This document shows positions 36,039 to 43,722 of a stretch of 64,000 nt of DNA, in pieces. The stretch comes from an unicellular cyanobacterium SU2 (GTDB lineage Bacteria; Cyanobacteriota; Cyanobacteriia; Cyanobacteriales; Microcystaceae). The DNA is taken from positions 209,297 through 273,296 of the forward strand of contig NEED01000023.1 of assembly GCA_002110465.1 (NCBI GenBank), in the 5' to 3' direction. The position numbers and the translations under genes are program-made. The notes beneath the pieces are model-generated. The model was not told the origin of the DNA, ran no database searches, and worked only from the letters and a program-made list of their open reading frames with translations. Positions within the stretch are counted from its first letter, which is position 1; every line of letters begins with the position of its first letter.

Positions 36039-37214
36039 ATGACAAATCCTCTAATTATTGCACACCGAGGAGCTAGTGCTTTTCGTCCAGAACATACTTT
36101 AGAAGCTTATGAATTAGCTATTGATCTCGGTGCAGATTTCATTGAACCAGACTTAGTGGTAACGAGGGATAGAATCTTAGTTGCACGTCACGAAAATAAC
36201 TTATCCCACACAACCGATGTAGCTAATAAATTTCCCCACAAATTAACGACAAAAATGATTGATGGAGAGGTTATACAAGGATACTTTACAGAAGATTTTA
36301 CTTTAGAGGAAGTAAAAACCCTAAGAGCAATAGAACGTATTCCTAAGATTCGTCCTGATAATACTCGATTTAATGGTCAATTTGAGATTCCCACCCTCGA
36401 AGAAATTATTGATTTAGTCAATAAAAAAAGTCGAGAATTAAGTCGAGATATTGGAATTTATCCTGAAACCAAGCATCCTACCTTTTTTGCTAAGGAAGGG
36501 AGATTCTTTGGGGGGAAAGAAGACCGCAATTTAATCAATATATCTTTGGGAGAATTGCTAATCAAGACTTTAGTAACCAAGTATTTCACAGATGAAAATC
36601 GCATTTTTATTCAATCCTTTGAGTTTGAAAATTTGATTGAACTGAAAAACATAATTATGCCAAATGCAGGGGTAAATATTCCTCTAGTACAGCTTTATGG
36701 TTCGCTCAATTTACCGACGAAAAAAAGTTTTGACTGTCCTTATGATATTTTCTTTAATACTCAAAATGGAGAAGATATGACTGCTATTTATGGAGAGTTA
36801 GCTGATACACTCAAAGGAAAAAAACTTACTGTTAAGACAGGTTATGGCAATCTAAATAATCCTCAAAGTTTACAATGGATTAGGGATACTTACGCAACAG
36901 GAGTGGGTGTTTTAAAAAATAATCTTTTACCTCGTGTTTCTATTGATCTTCCTGTGGATGAAAACGGGAGTACAAATACCTCAATTATCTTCCAACTAAC
37001 AGGAGAAGTGACTTCCTTTATTGATCATGCTCATCATGCGGGGCTGGTAGTTCATGCTTATACATTGCGTCCAGAAAAACAGTTTCTTTGTTTGAACCCG
37101 AATAAAATACCCCAAACGTTAACCGATGAAATACAGCAGTTAGTTAGTATTGGGGTAGATGGTTTATTTTGTGATGATCCTGGTACTTGTTTTCAAGTGT
37201 TAAACAAGCGTTAA
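36039..37214 (+). CDS. Glycerophosphodiester phosphodiesterase (GlpQ-like)
   Basis: The enzyme cleaves glycerophosphodiesters to glycerol-3-phosphate and an alcohol. The 391-aa product opens with LIIAHRGASAFRPEHTLEAYELAIDLGADFIEPDLVVTRD, containing the catalytic HRG and metal-binding E-x-D. It also has ARHENNL, IGIYPETKHP and the late VDGLFCDDPGTC. The long middle insertion and overall length match GlpQ rather than the shorter UgpQ. There is no obvious signal peptide, unlike the periplasmic E. coli enzyme, so it may act in the cytoplasm. Confidence 0.9.
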   Translation: MTNPLIIAHRGASAFRPEHTLEAYELAIDLGADFIEPDLVVTRDRILVARHENNLSHTTDVANKFPHKLTTKMIDGEVIQGYFTEDFTLEEVKTLRAIERIPKIRPDNTRFNGQFEIPTLEEIIDLVNKKSRELSRDIGIYPETKHPTFFAKEGRFFGGKEDRNLINISLGELLIKTLVTKYFTDENRIFIQSFEFENLIELKNIIMPNAGVNIPLVQLYGSLNLPTKKSFDCPYDIFFNTQNGEDMTAIYGELADTLKGKKLTVKTGYGNLNNPQSLQWIRDTYATGVGVLKNNLLPRVSIDLPVDENGSTNTSIIFQLTGEVTSFIDHAHHAGLVVHAYTLRPEKQFLCLNPNKIPQTLTDEIQQLVSIGVDGLFCDDPGTCFQVLNKR

Positions 37215-37247
37215 AATCCACAATTGAGCGTTTTATTGAGCAGTGTT

Positions 37248-37814
37248 TTATTCAGCAGGAAGAATTACTTTATCAATAACATGAATAACACCGTTGCTGG
37301 CTTTGATATCAGCTTTAACCACCGTAGCATCATTAACCATCACGGAGTCTCCTAGTTTATTAACCTTAACCTCACCTCCTTGGACTGTTTTAACAGCACC
37401 TGCGGAGAGGTCACTAGATTTAACTTTTCCAGGAACAACATGATAGGTCAAGATAGCGATTAATTTATCTTTGTTTTCTGGCTTAAGAAGTTCTTCAACC
37501 GTTCCTTCGGGAAGTGCTTCAAAAGCTTCATCGGTAGGAGCAAAAACCGTAAAAGGACCGTCGCCTTTGAGGGTTTCTATTAACCCTGCTGCTTCTAAAG
37601 CTGCGGCTAAGGTGTTGAAAGAACCAGCGGCTACTGCTGTATCAACAATATCCATTTTTTTACTGGCGGACTCTTTCATTGTCTGAGCTAAAGAGCCTTC
37701 GGAAATCTCAGAATTAGCGATCGCTGGAGAAATAAAACCGAGAGCAGTTGCGGTGAGACCCGTAGCAACCAAAAGCTTGAGACTAAAATCTACGAATACA
37801 GAGAGCTTTAACAT
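37248..37814 (-). CDS. Secreted fasciclin (FAS1) domain protein
   Basis: The 188-aa protein has a signal peptide ([24 protein letters not shown], cut after about residue 34) and one FAS1 domain: [48 protein letters not shown], and [16 protein letters not shown]1 domains mediate adhesion in the periplasm or at the surface. AAAGGAT lies upstream of the ATG. It is convergent with the glycerophosphodiesterase gene, 33 nt apart. Confidence 0.92.
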   Translation of the reverse strand: MLKLSVFVDFSLKLLVATGLTATALGFISPAIANSEISEGSLAQTMKESASKKMDIVDTAVAAGSFNTLAAALEAAGLIETLKGDGPFTVFAPTDEAFEALPEGTVEELLKPENKDKLIAILTYHVVPGKVKSSDLSAGAVKTVQGGEVKVNKLGDSVMVNDATVVKADIKASNGVIHVIDKVILPAE

Positions 37815-38207
37815 CGCTTTTTATCCTTTGTGTAATGTGTAAAAATGTTCCTGACTTGCAATATATCTTAACATAACTAAATTATTTGAATTGCTCAACA
37901 CGAAAATACTGGGTAGAATTTTTCTATTGAGAGAATATATATTGAAAGCTTCCGTGAAACTAAGTTAGTTAAGCAAGTAAAAATAGAGCTAAGTTGGTAG
38001 TAAGTTTTGTATAGTCGTTAAAATTACTGTTTTATAACCTAAAAATTCATAAATTTCCCGCTTTACCTAAAATTAGGCTGACTGAGTATCATGCTTCTCA
38101 ATCAAGTCTAAAATTGAAAGTCATTAAAACACGCCCAATCGTTGTGATTGCTATCCTTGTATTCTGCTATAAAATCAACTAAGTGACTTGTTAGCTATTA
38201 ATACTCC
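37815..38207. other. Intergenic gap between divergent genes
   Basis: The 393-nt gap must hold promoters for the leftward fasciclin gene and the rightward pentapeptide gene. I see no RNA structure, repeat or small gene in it. Confidence 0.4.
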
Positions 38208-39476
38208 ATGACGACGACTCCTGAGTCTTCTTCTATCACAAAAACACCAGAGCAGTTAGTTCAACAAAATGGGCAAAAATCTCTGCCATTAGCCACTGAC
38301 TCATCAAGTCAAAAATTCCAGAAGACGACATCTGCGATCGCTTTTTCTCAACCTGAACCTTCCTATATACGAGACGTGAAATCTTCTAATCCTTGGCTCC
38401 TTTTAATCGCTGCAGCAATCATGGGATTAGGATTAGCAATTCATATCCCTTGGCTAGGATTTTCAGGGGGAGTTGTCGCCCTATTGCTATCCCTTCAAAT
38501 CATCTTACCCTCAGTCAGAGATTGGCTAATTCGATATCTAACCCCCCAAGAACGAGATACCTTAATTGGATTTCTGGTATTTACGCTAGCGATCGCAGGA
38601 CTGGCTAATTATTTGGGATTGTACCAAAGAATCGGAAATTGGCTTAATCAGTTTAAATACGATGAATTTGGCTCTTGGGCTGAATGGGTAGGGGCATTAG
38701 GTCAAATTATGATTGCCTTATTAGCGGTTTATGTAGCCTGGGCTCAATATGTGATTTCTAAGGATTTAACCTTGCAGCAAAATCGTATTACCCAACAACA
38801 AACCATCGATACCTACTTTCAAGGAATCTCTGATTTAGTGCTTAATGGGGAAGGAATGCTAGAAGACTGGCCTCAAGAACGTTCTATTGCTGAAGGAAGA
38901 ACTGCTGCCATTCTCAGTAGTGTTGATGAAGTCGGAAAGGCTAAAATTTTGCGCTTTCTCTCCCAATCAAAATTATTAACTCCTCTGATGCGTGATAGTC
39001 GCTTAGGAAGACCGATGCTTGACGGAGTTGGCGGTTATGCAGAAGACCGACCTCGCGGGGTGCGAGTGATTGATTTAGGGGTGATGTTAGCGGGGGCTAA
39101 ATTATCAGGACAAGATTTACGCTGGACAGATTTGAGCGAAGCGAATATGGTTCGTGCGGACTTGAGTTGGTGCGATCTGCTTAAAGGTAATTTATCTCGA
39201 ACCGTTCTCTATGATGCTAATTTAAAAGGTGCAGATCTCAAAGGGACTCGTTTATTTTATGGCCCTGTAGAAACTGCTAGTCCGCGATCGCGTAACTTCC
39301 CCCCTGATTATGAAACCGGAGCTTATACCGGGGTAGTCCTCGAAAATGCTAATCTAACGGCTGTCCAAAATTTAACAGAAGAACAACGTTATTATTGTTG
39401 TGCGTGGGGCGGAGAAAACACCCGTGCTACTATTCCAGGAGGCTGTTACGAAATTCCCAATAAGTTAGGGCGTTAG
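38208..39476 (+). CDS. Membrane protein with C-terminal pentapeptide repeats
   Basis: The 422-aa protein has a Ser/Thr/Gln-rich N-terminus, then four hydrophobic segments between ~62 and ~185 (LLLIAAAIMGLGLAIHI, GGVVALLLSLQIIL, LIGFLVFTLAIAGLANYLG, MIALLAVYVAWAQYVI). A cytoplasmic part ends with A(D/N)L-type pentapeptides (LSEANMVRADLSWCDLLKGN, DANLKGADLKGTRL) near 300-350. Function is unknown; related membrane pentapeptide proteins are common in cyanobacteria. The ATG at 38208 follows TACTCC without a clear ribosome binding site. It is convergent with the YbhN-like gene. Confidence 0.8.
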   Translation: MTTTPESSSITKTPEQLVQQNGQKSLPLATDSSSQKFQKTTSAIAFSQPEPSYIRDVKSSNPWLLLIAAAIMGLGLAIHIPWLGFSGGVVALLLSLQIILPSVRDWLIRYLTPQERDTLIGFLVFTLAIAGLANYLGLYQRIGNWLNQFKYDEFGSWAEWVGALGQIMIALLAVYVAWAQYVISKDLTLQQNRITQQQTIDTYFQGISDLVLNGEGMLEDWPQERSIAEGRTAAILSSVDEVGKAKILRFLSQSKLLTPLMRDSRLGRPMLDGVGGYAEDRPRGVRVIDLGVMLAGAKLSGQDLRWTDLSEANMVRADLSWCDLLKGNLSRTVLYDANLKGADLKGTRLFYGPVETASPRSRNFPPDYETGAYTGVVLENANLTAVQNLTEEQRYYCCAWGGENTRATIPGGCYEIPNKLGR

Positions 39477-39523
39477 AGACTTACAAAAAGTGGTAAACTT
39501 AATTTTAATTGTGATGACTTATA

Positions 39524-40534
39524 CTATCTCAAAACCTCCGATTTTGAACAAGGCCTAACGGAGGAAGATTTTGAATACGAAAAAACTCGTCCTAATTCAT
39601 ATTTTCCAAATAATAAGACAGATACCATTAAGGGAATAAAATAATAAACCCCGCGATAAATTAATAAAGACCCAAATAATTCTTCAGAGGAAATAAACGA
39701 AGATAAACACACAAGCATGACTGTTTCAAAAACCCCTAATCCCCCCGGAACATTACTCGCTAATCCCGCTACCTGTGCTAGGATATATATCCCAAAAAAA
39801 GCTGAATAAGATAACGAAACAAACGAACTCACAATGGTGTAAAAAACAGCCGCTGCTAGTGACCAGTCTAAAGCAGCCACAATTAACTGACCTAACGCTA
39901 ATCTAATTGAAAGATGAGGTAACGTCCACTTACCAATAGTGAAGGGCTTTTTTCGGACAACCGTTACTAATAAATAAGCCAAAATAAACATAAGAAAAAT
40001 TACCCCTAATGGTCGCACTGAGTTAAAAGGCAAATCTAATACATGAGGGACAGCCAACGGTTCTTTGAGAAAAATGATGGCTCCCATGACAAACAATCCC
40101 AAACTAAACGTTAAATTACAAAAAGCAGAGATTTGAGCGATAGAAATGACTGATAATCCCCAAGTAGAATAGAAACGGTAGCGAATCATACAACTACTCA
40201 ATAAAGCAAACCCCACACTATTACTAATACCCGAACAAATAACCCCTACTAAAGCCATTTTAGAATACGGTAGAGAGTGACGAACATAATTTACCCCAAG
40301 ACAATCATATCCCGTCATAATCCCATAGTTGATACTCATTAAGGCAACCGCCAAAAGAATATTAGACGGAGGAATACTTGATAAACTATTCCAAAAATTT
40401 TGGGCATTATAATAGTGGAAATTTTTATGAATTGTCCAAAGAGCTAGTCCAAACAATATGAAGCTAAAACAAGGAGGAAGTAAGCGAAAAAAGTTCTTTT
40501 TATCCATAACGAAGGATGAAAGTTTAGATAACAT
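39524..40534 (-). CDS. YbhN/UPF0104 family membrane protein (flippase-like domain)
   Basis: The 336-aa protein has about eight membrane helices and the family signatures YGIMTGYDCLGVNYV, ICSGISNSVGFALLSSCMIRYRFYS and the conserved AQVAGLASNVPGGLGVFETVML. It resembles the N-terminal flippase half of MprF without the lysyl-transferase half. A lipid-transport role is suggested by the family but is not proven. There is an alternative start at MDKKNFF nine residues in. Upstream on the other strand lies the small RNA candidate. Confidence 0.85.
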   Translation of the reverse strand: MLSKLSSFVMDKKNFFRLLPPCFSFILFGLALWTIHKNFHYYNAQNFWNSLSSIPPSNILLAVALMSINYGIMTGYDCLGVNYVRHSLPYSKMALVGVICSGISNSVGFALLSSCMIRYRFYSTWGLSVISIAQISAFCNLTFSLGLFVMGAIIFLKEPLAVPHVLDLPFNSVRPLGVIFLMFILAYLLVTVVRKKPFTIGKWTLPHLSIRLALGQLIVAALDWSLAAAVFYTIVSSFVSLSYSAFFGIYILAQVAGLASNVPGGLGVFETVMLVCLSSFISSEELFGSLLIYRGVYYFIPLMVSVLLFGKYELGRVFSYSKSSSVRPCSKSEVLR

Positions 40535-40745
40535 GGGGTTAATCAGTAAAAAGACAAAATTAATGAAAAATTGGCTCAGACTAAAAATTTCATGATCTAG
40601 GCATAATAGAAGATGATTTGGGTAATTAGTTCAACTTATAAGTTAACAAGAAAATATCAAATTTACTGTCTAACCATTCCTAGAAATTATACGATATTTG
40701 ATCTTGAGCATCAGATTTCTTTCAAGTCAAAAATGATAAGACATA

Positions 40746-40773
40746 TTGAAAAACCCTGACGATAAATTATACT
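40746..40773 (+). promoter_or_regulatory. Sigma-70-type promoter of the sRNA candidate
   Basis: TTGAAA at 40746-40751 and TATACT at 40768-40773 are spaced by 16 nt. Transcription would start near 40780. It points away from the YbhN-like gene and towards two hairpins. Confidence 0.65.
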
Positions 40774-40779
40774 TTTAGA

Positions 40780-40868
40780 TCTAGTGGTTTAAAGGCACAA
40801 CAGCTTGGTCATATTAGTCGGAACCGAGAGAGGTGTGGAAGAAACCCAAATCACCTCTGAAGCTTTTT
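40780..40868 (+). ncRNA. Candidate small RNA, two hairpins and terminator (Yfr2/Cyano-1-like layout)
   Basis: About 90 nt after a good promoter form hairpin 1 (CTTGGT with ACCGAG, one G-T pair, near 40804-40827) and hairpin 2. Hairpin 2 pairs AGAGGTG (40829-40835) with CACCTCT (40852-40858) around a loop containing GGAAGAAACCC. Five T follow at 40864-40868. Two stem-loops, a GGAAA-type unpaired motif and an intrinsic terminator resemble the cyanobacterial Yfr2 family. I recall that family only in outline, so the family name is tentative. No open reading frame is present. Confidence 0.6.
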
Positions 40869-41115
40869 CTTGATAGGCTTTCCCCTATTAGCTGGTGTTG
40901 GGATTAGTAATAGTAAGTAGAAGAAATATTACGTTGCTTAAATCCTATCGTTTATCTGAAAATATGTCTTCTATCATCTATCGTTCCTTGACATCTTCAA
41001 GTGTCGAATATAAAGAAGAATTTCACTGATAAATCCAATATTCGTCAGTTTTACCAACTCCCGACTCCCAACTGCGGTTTACAGAGTATCTAAATATTAA
41101 TTAGAATATTCCCTT

Positions 41116-41121
41116 TATACT
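41116..41121 (+). promoter_or_regulatory. Probable -10 box upstream of the intron-interrupted leader
   Basis: TATACT lies 12 nt before the intron's first base, so transcription would begin almost at the intron. The intron would then sit in the 5' leader of the SMR-like gene. No good -35 match is seen at 16-18 nt. Confidence 0.4.
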
Positions 41122-41778
41122 GTATTAAGTTTGGTGCGATTCGTTGAGATGGAAAGTCTAGGGAATCACCCCAAAACGTACATCTCGTAAGGCTCCTAGC
41201 CTTATAACTGTTAGTTAGTTGCCTAAAGGAGGCACACTCGGATTCAAAGGGAAGCAATTCCTGAGAGCGACGACAATATCCTTCGTTTATAGATTAGTAA
41301 CCTATGGATGAAAGCAGGGTATAAAGGAGAACCCGTACTGAAACAGCAGTATAAGTAGTTCTCCAAGTCAATTGGTCATGGTTAACATAAGTGAATTATC
41401 GGCTTGAACCCTCAAGAATACAAAGTAGCCAAATCTGTTTGATAGGCTGCGTCCAAAAGGACAAGGTGAAAAGTGGAAGGCTCAATTAACTATCCACACA
41501 GAATCCTGAAAGTAACCTGGGGGATAGATGGGTCAAGGAGTAATCCAAGACGAGGGAGCAATCCCAAAACCTAAAACCAAAAAAACCCTAACTAACGGAA
41601 CGAATTAACCCCTTAGCTTCTCTTATCAAAAAGGTCGAAATGATAAGTAGGGACAAACTTAACCGCAAGGACTAAGGGGGTGAGAAGCAGTAAGAAGCCA
41701 ACGCCTACTTGTAATGAGATGGATAAGCTAACGTACTGACTGGTCAATTAGTAAGAAATAGTTGAGAGTAGCAATTCA

Positions 41779-42687
41779 ATGCGTAAAGCGAGTTTAAAGA
41801 CTACGATTCGATGGAATGAACTCCCCTGGGCAAAAATCCAAAGGAAGACATTCAAGTTGCAAAAACGAATATTTCAAGCTGCCAAACTCCGACAAAAAGC
41901 TAAAGCGAGAAAGCTCCAAAAACTTCTGTTCAAATCATATTATGCAAAGCTCTTAGCCGTAAGAAGAGTAACCCAAGATAACCAGGGTAAGAAAACTGCG
42001 GGCATAGATGGCAAAAAAGTCATTTACGACTACCAAAGAATTCTATTAACCCAACAATTAGGTATCAAAGGTTATAAATCAAAGGCACTTAGAAGGGTAT
42101 GGATACCAAAACCTGGAAGGGATGAAAAACACCCCCTAGGGATTCCAACCATCAAAGACAGAGCAATACAAGCCTTGGTTAAATCAGCCTTAGAACCATA
42201 TTGGGAGGCTCTCTTTGAGGGAACATCATATGGATTTAGACCAGGTAGAAGCGCACACGATGCTATAGGACGCATTTACACTTGTATTAATACAAAGGCA
42301 AAATACGTCCTAGATGCTGATATCACCAAGTGTTTTGACAAGATTGACCATGATTACCTCATGTCCAAAATAGATTGTCCATCTAACATCAGATTATTAA
42401 TCAATCAATGGCTAAAATCTGGTGTAATGAATAACGGCGTATTTGAAGAAACTGATAGTGGAACTCCACAAGGTGGAATAATTAGCCCACTATTAGCCAA
42501 CATCGCATTGGATGGAATGATTAGGGATATAACTGACATATTCCCCCCAACCAAAATGGTTAAGGGAGAACGCAATAACAATTATAAACCCGCAATCATC
42601 AGATACGCCGATGATTTCGTGGTACTACTTGGAGTAAAAGAAGAGGCAATTACCCTGAAACACCCTCAAGAGTTGCAAGACTCATGA
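41779..42687 (+). pseudogene. Group II intron reverse transcriptase, truncated
   Basis: The 302-aa frame contains the RT0-RT4 region (RRVTQDNQGKKTAGIDGKKV, RVWIPKPGRDEKHPLGIPTIKDRAIQAL, GFRPGRSAHDAI, VLDADITKCFDKIDHDYL, SGTPQGGIISPLLANIALDG). It ends with the catalytic IIRYADDFVVL near residue 280. After that the sequence changes to GVKEEAITLKHPQELQDS and stops, so RT5-RT7, the maturase domain X and the DNA-binding domain are missing. An active polymerase or maturase is therefore unlikely. Confidence 0.88.
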
Positions 42688-42935
42688 AGAAACAGAAAGG
42701 TAAATGCAACCTCTGTAACCAACACTTTTGTCCTGAAGATGTTGTAGAAGTAGACCACATTATCCCTAAGTCTAAAGGCGGTAAGGATGAATGGAAAAAT
42801 CTACAACTTCTACATCGTCACTGTCATGATGTCAAAACAAGACATGATGGAAGTAACGAGAAATCTGTTGATGATAACATGGAATTTCCAGAAAACTACA
42901 GATGGATTGACGCTGTATTGGTAGTACCCGTGTAA
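42669..42935 (+). pseudogene. HNH endonuclease end of the intron protein (detached fragment)
   Basis: This frame reads RVARLMKKQKGKCNLC, then DVVEVDHIIPKSKGGKDEWKN and LLHRHCHDVKT. It is the HNH domain with its zinc cysteines/histidines that normally ends group II intron proteins. It is in a different frame from the reverse transcriptase and overlaps it slightly, with ATG 42684 as the only start. It is best read as the 3' remnant of one original gene after deletion. Confidence 0.85.
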
Positions 42936-43062
42936 AGGGACTGATTACCGAAAGCCGAATGAGGTGAAAGTCTCATGTTCGGTTTGGACTGGGAGGGGAA
43001 AGAGGCAACTCCTTTCTCGACCTCTAATAGATTATTTGTATAATTGGGATGGAATAGCCGTT

Positions 43063-43431
43063 GTGACCTATAAAGAATTCTGTCTATTGTTGATTTCGGT
43101 GCTAACAAGTGCCATGGGGCAATTATTTCTCAAGCTAGGAGCAACCAAGCTAGGTAAGGTTAACTCAGACAATGCGATCAGTCATATCCTAAATATTGTA
43201 ATAACCCCAGAATTATTAGCGGGATTATCCTGTTATGGTCTAGGGGCGATCGCTTATATTCTCTTGTTAACCCGCGTCAAACTCAGCGTCGCAGGTCCTT
43301 CTGCGGCTTTAATTTATATTTTTTCTGTTTTAATTGGCTATTTTTTCTTTAAAGAATCAATCCCTATCTATCGTGCTTTTGGGCTAGGATTCATTGTTTG
43401 TGGGGTTATTTTAGTGGTTTGGAAATCTTAA
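43063..43431 (+). CDS. Small EamA/SMR-like transporter
   Basis: The 122-aa product has four membrane helices (LLLISVLTSAMGQLFLKLGA, LLAGLSCYGLGAIAYILLL, AALIYIFSVLIGYFFF, AFGLGFIVCGVILVVW), as in small multidrug-resistance or ArnE-like proteins. The GTG at 43063 starts just before TYKEFCLLL. A longer frame from 42964 runs through the intron's domain V/VI and is not a natural N-terminus. The group II intron ends about 34 nt before this start, so expression may depend on how the intron RNA folds or splices. The substrate is unknown. Confidence 0.75.
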   Translation: MTYKEFCLLLISVLTSAMGQLFLKLGATKLGKVNSDNAISHILNIVITPELLAGLSCYGLGAIAYILLLTRVKLSVAGPSAALIYIFSVLIGYFFFKESIPIYRAFGLGFIVCGVILVVWKS

Positions 43432-43499
43432 GTCTAAAACCTGAACCCACAATCTGGGTTGTTAACTTCAAGAAAATTCCAAATTTTTCAATTAACCCC

Positions 43500-43529
43500 T
43501 TGCACAATTCACATAAGTTATGCTACGAT
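43500..43529 (+). promoter_or_regulatory. Probable promoter of tRNA-Arg
   Basis: TTGCAC (43500-43505) and TACGAT (43524-43529) are spaced by 18 nt, and the tRNA begins 23 nt after the -10 box. Confidence 0.5.
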
Positions 43530-43551
43530 AGATAATCGTTGAGAAAAACAC

Positions 43552-43625
43552 GGGACTGTAGCTTAGTGGATTAGAGCGCGTGGCTACGAACCACGAGGTC
43601 GGGGGTTCAAGTCCCTCCAGTCCCG
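43552..43625 (+). tRNA. tRNA-Arg(ACG)
   Basis: The 74-nt sequence folds as a cloverleaf. The acceptor stem pairs GGGACTG with CAGTCCC and is followed by discriminator G. The D arm is TAGCTTAGTGGATTAGAGC, the anticodon stem is CGTGG/CCACG with loop CTACGAA (anticodon ACG), and the T arm contains GGTTCAAGTCC. CCA is not encoded. The A of the anticodon is expected to be deaminated to inosine to read CGN codons. Confidence 0.96.
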
Positions 43626-43722
43626 CTAACCTTAAACCAGCATGATATAAAGGTTTGATAATTCCTTACTCCCTCTTAGGGGCTTTCCCTGACTCCTTGA
43701 ATTATACATATTGTTAATGGCT

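Larger units (their letters stand above)
40535..41133. other. Intergenic region holding an sRNA candidate and the 5' leader of the SMR-like gene
   Basis: No protein gene fits in this ~600-nt stretch. It holds a promoter, two hairpins and a T run on the plus strand (40746-40868). Near the right edge a TATACT box at 41116-41121 is probably the -10 element of the gene now interrupted by the group II intron. Confidence 0.6.
41134..43028 (+). mobile_element. Degenerate group II intron
   Basis: The element starts GTGCG (41134-41138), the group II 5' consensus. Domain V is clear at 42952-42985: AAGCCGAA pairs with TTCGGTTT around GAGGTGAAAGTCTC, with the AGC triad and a GAAA tetraloop. A domain VI-like hairpin with a bulged A follows, and the 3' end is placed near 43028 (CTCTAAT). 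The encoded protein is split by an internal deletion: the reverse transcriptase stops just after YADD and the HNH endonuclease end survives in another frame. About 0.6 kb seems lost compared with a full element. The ribozyme parts look intact, so splicing with help in trans is possible; mobility is not. Confidence 0.88.

Noticed and set aside
42964-43062. An N-terminal extension of the small transporter into the intron
   Set aside because: These codons lie in group II intron domain V/VI and the following exon, not in protein-coding sequence; the natural start is GTG 43063.
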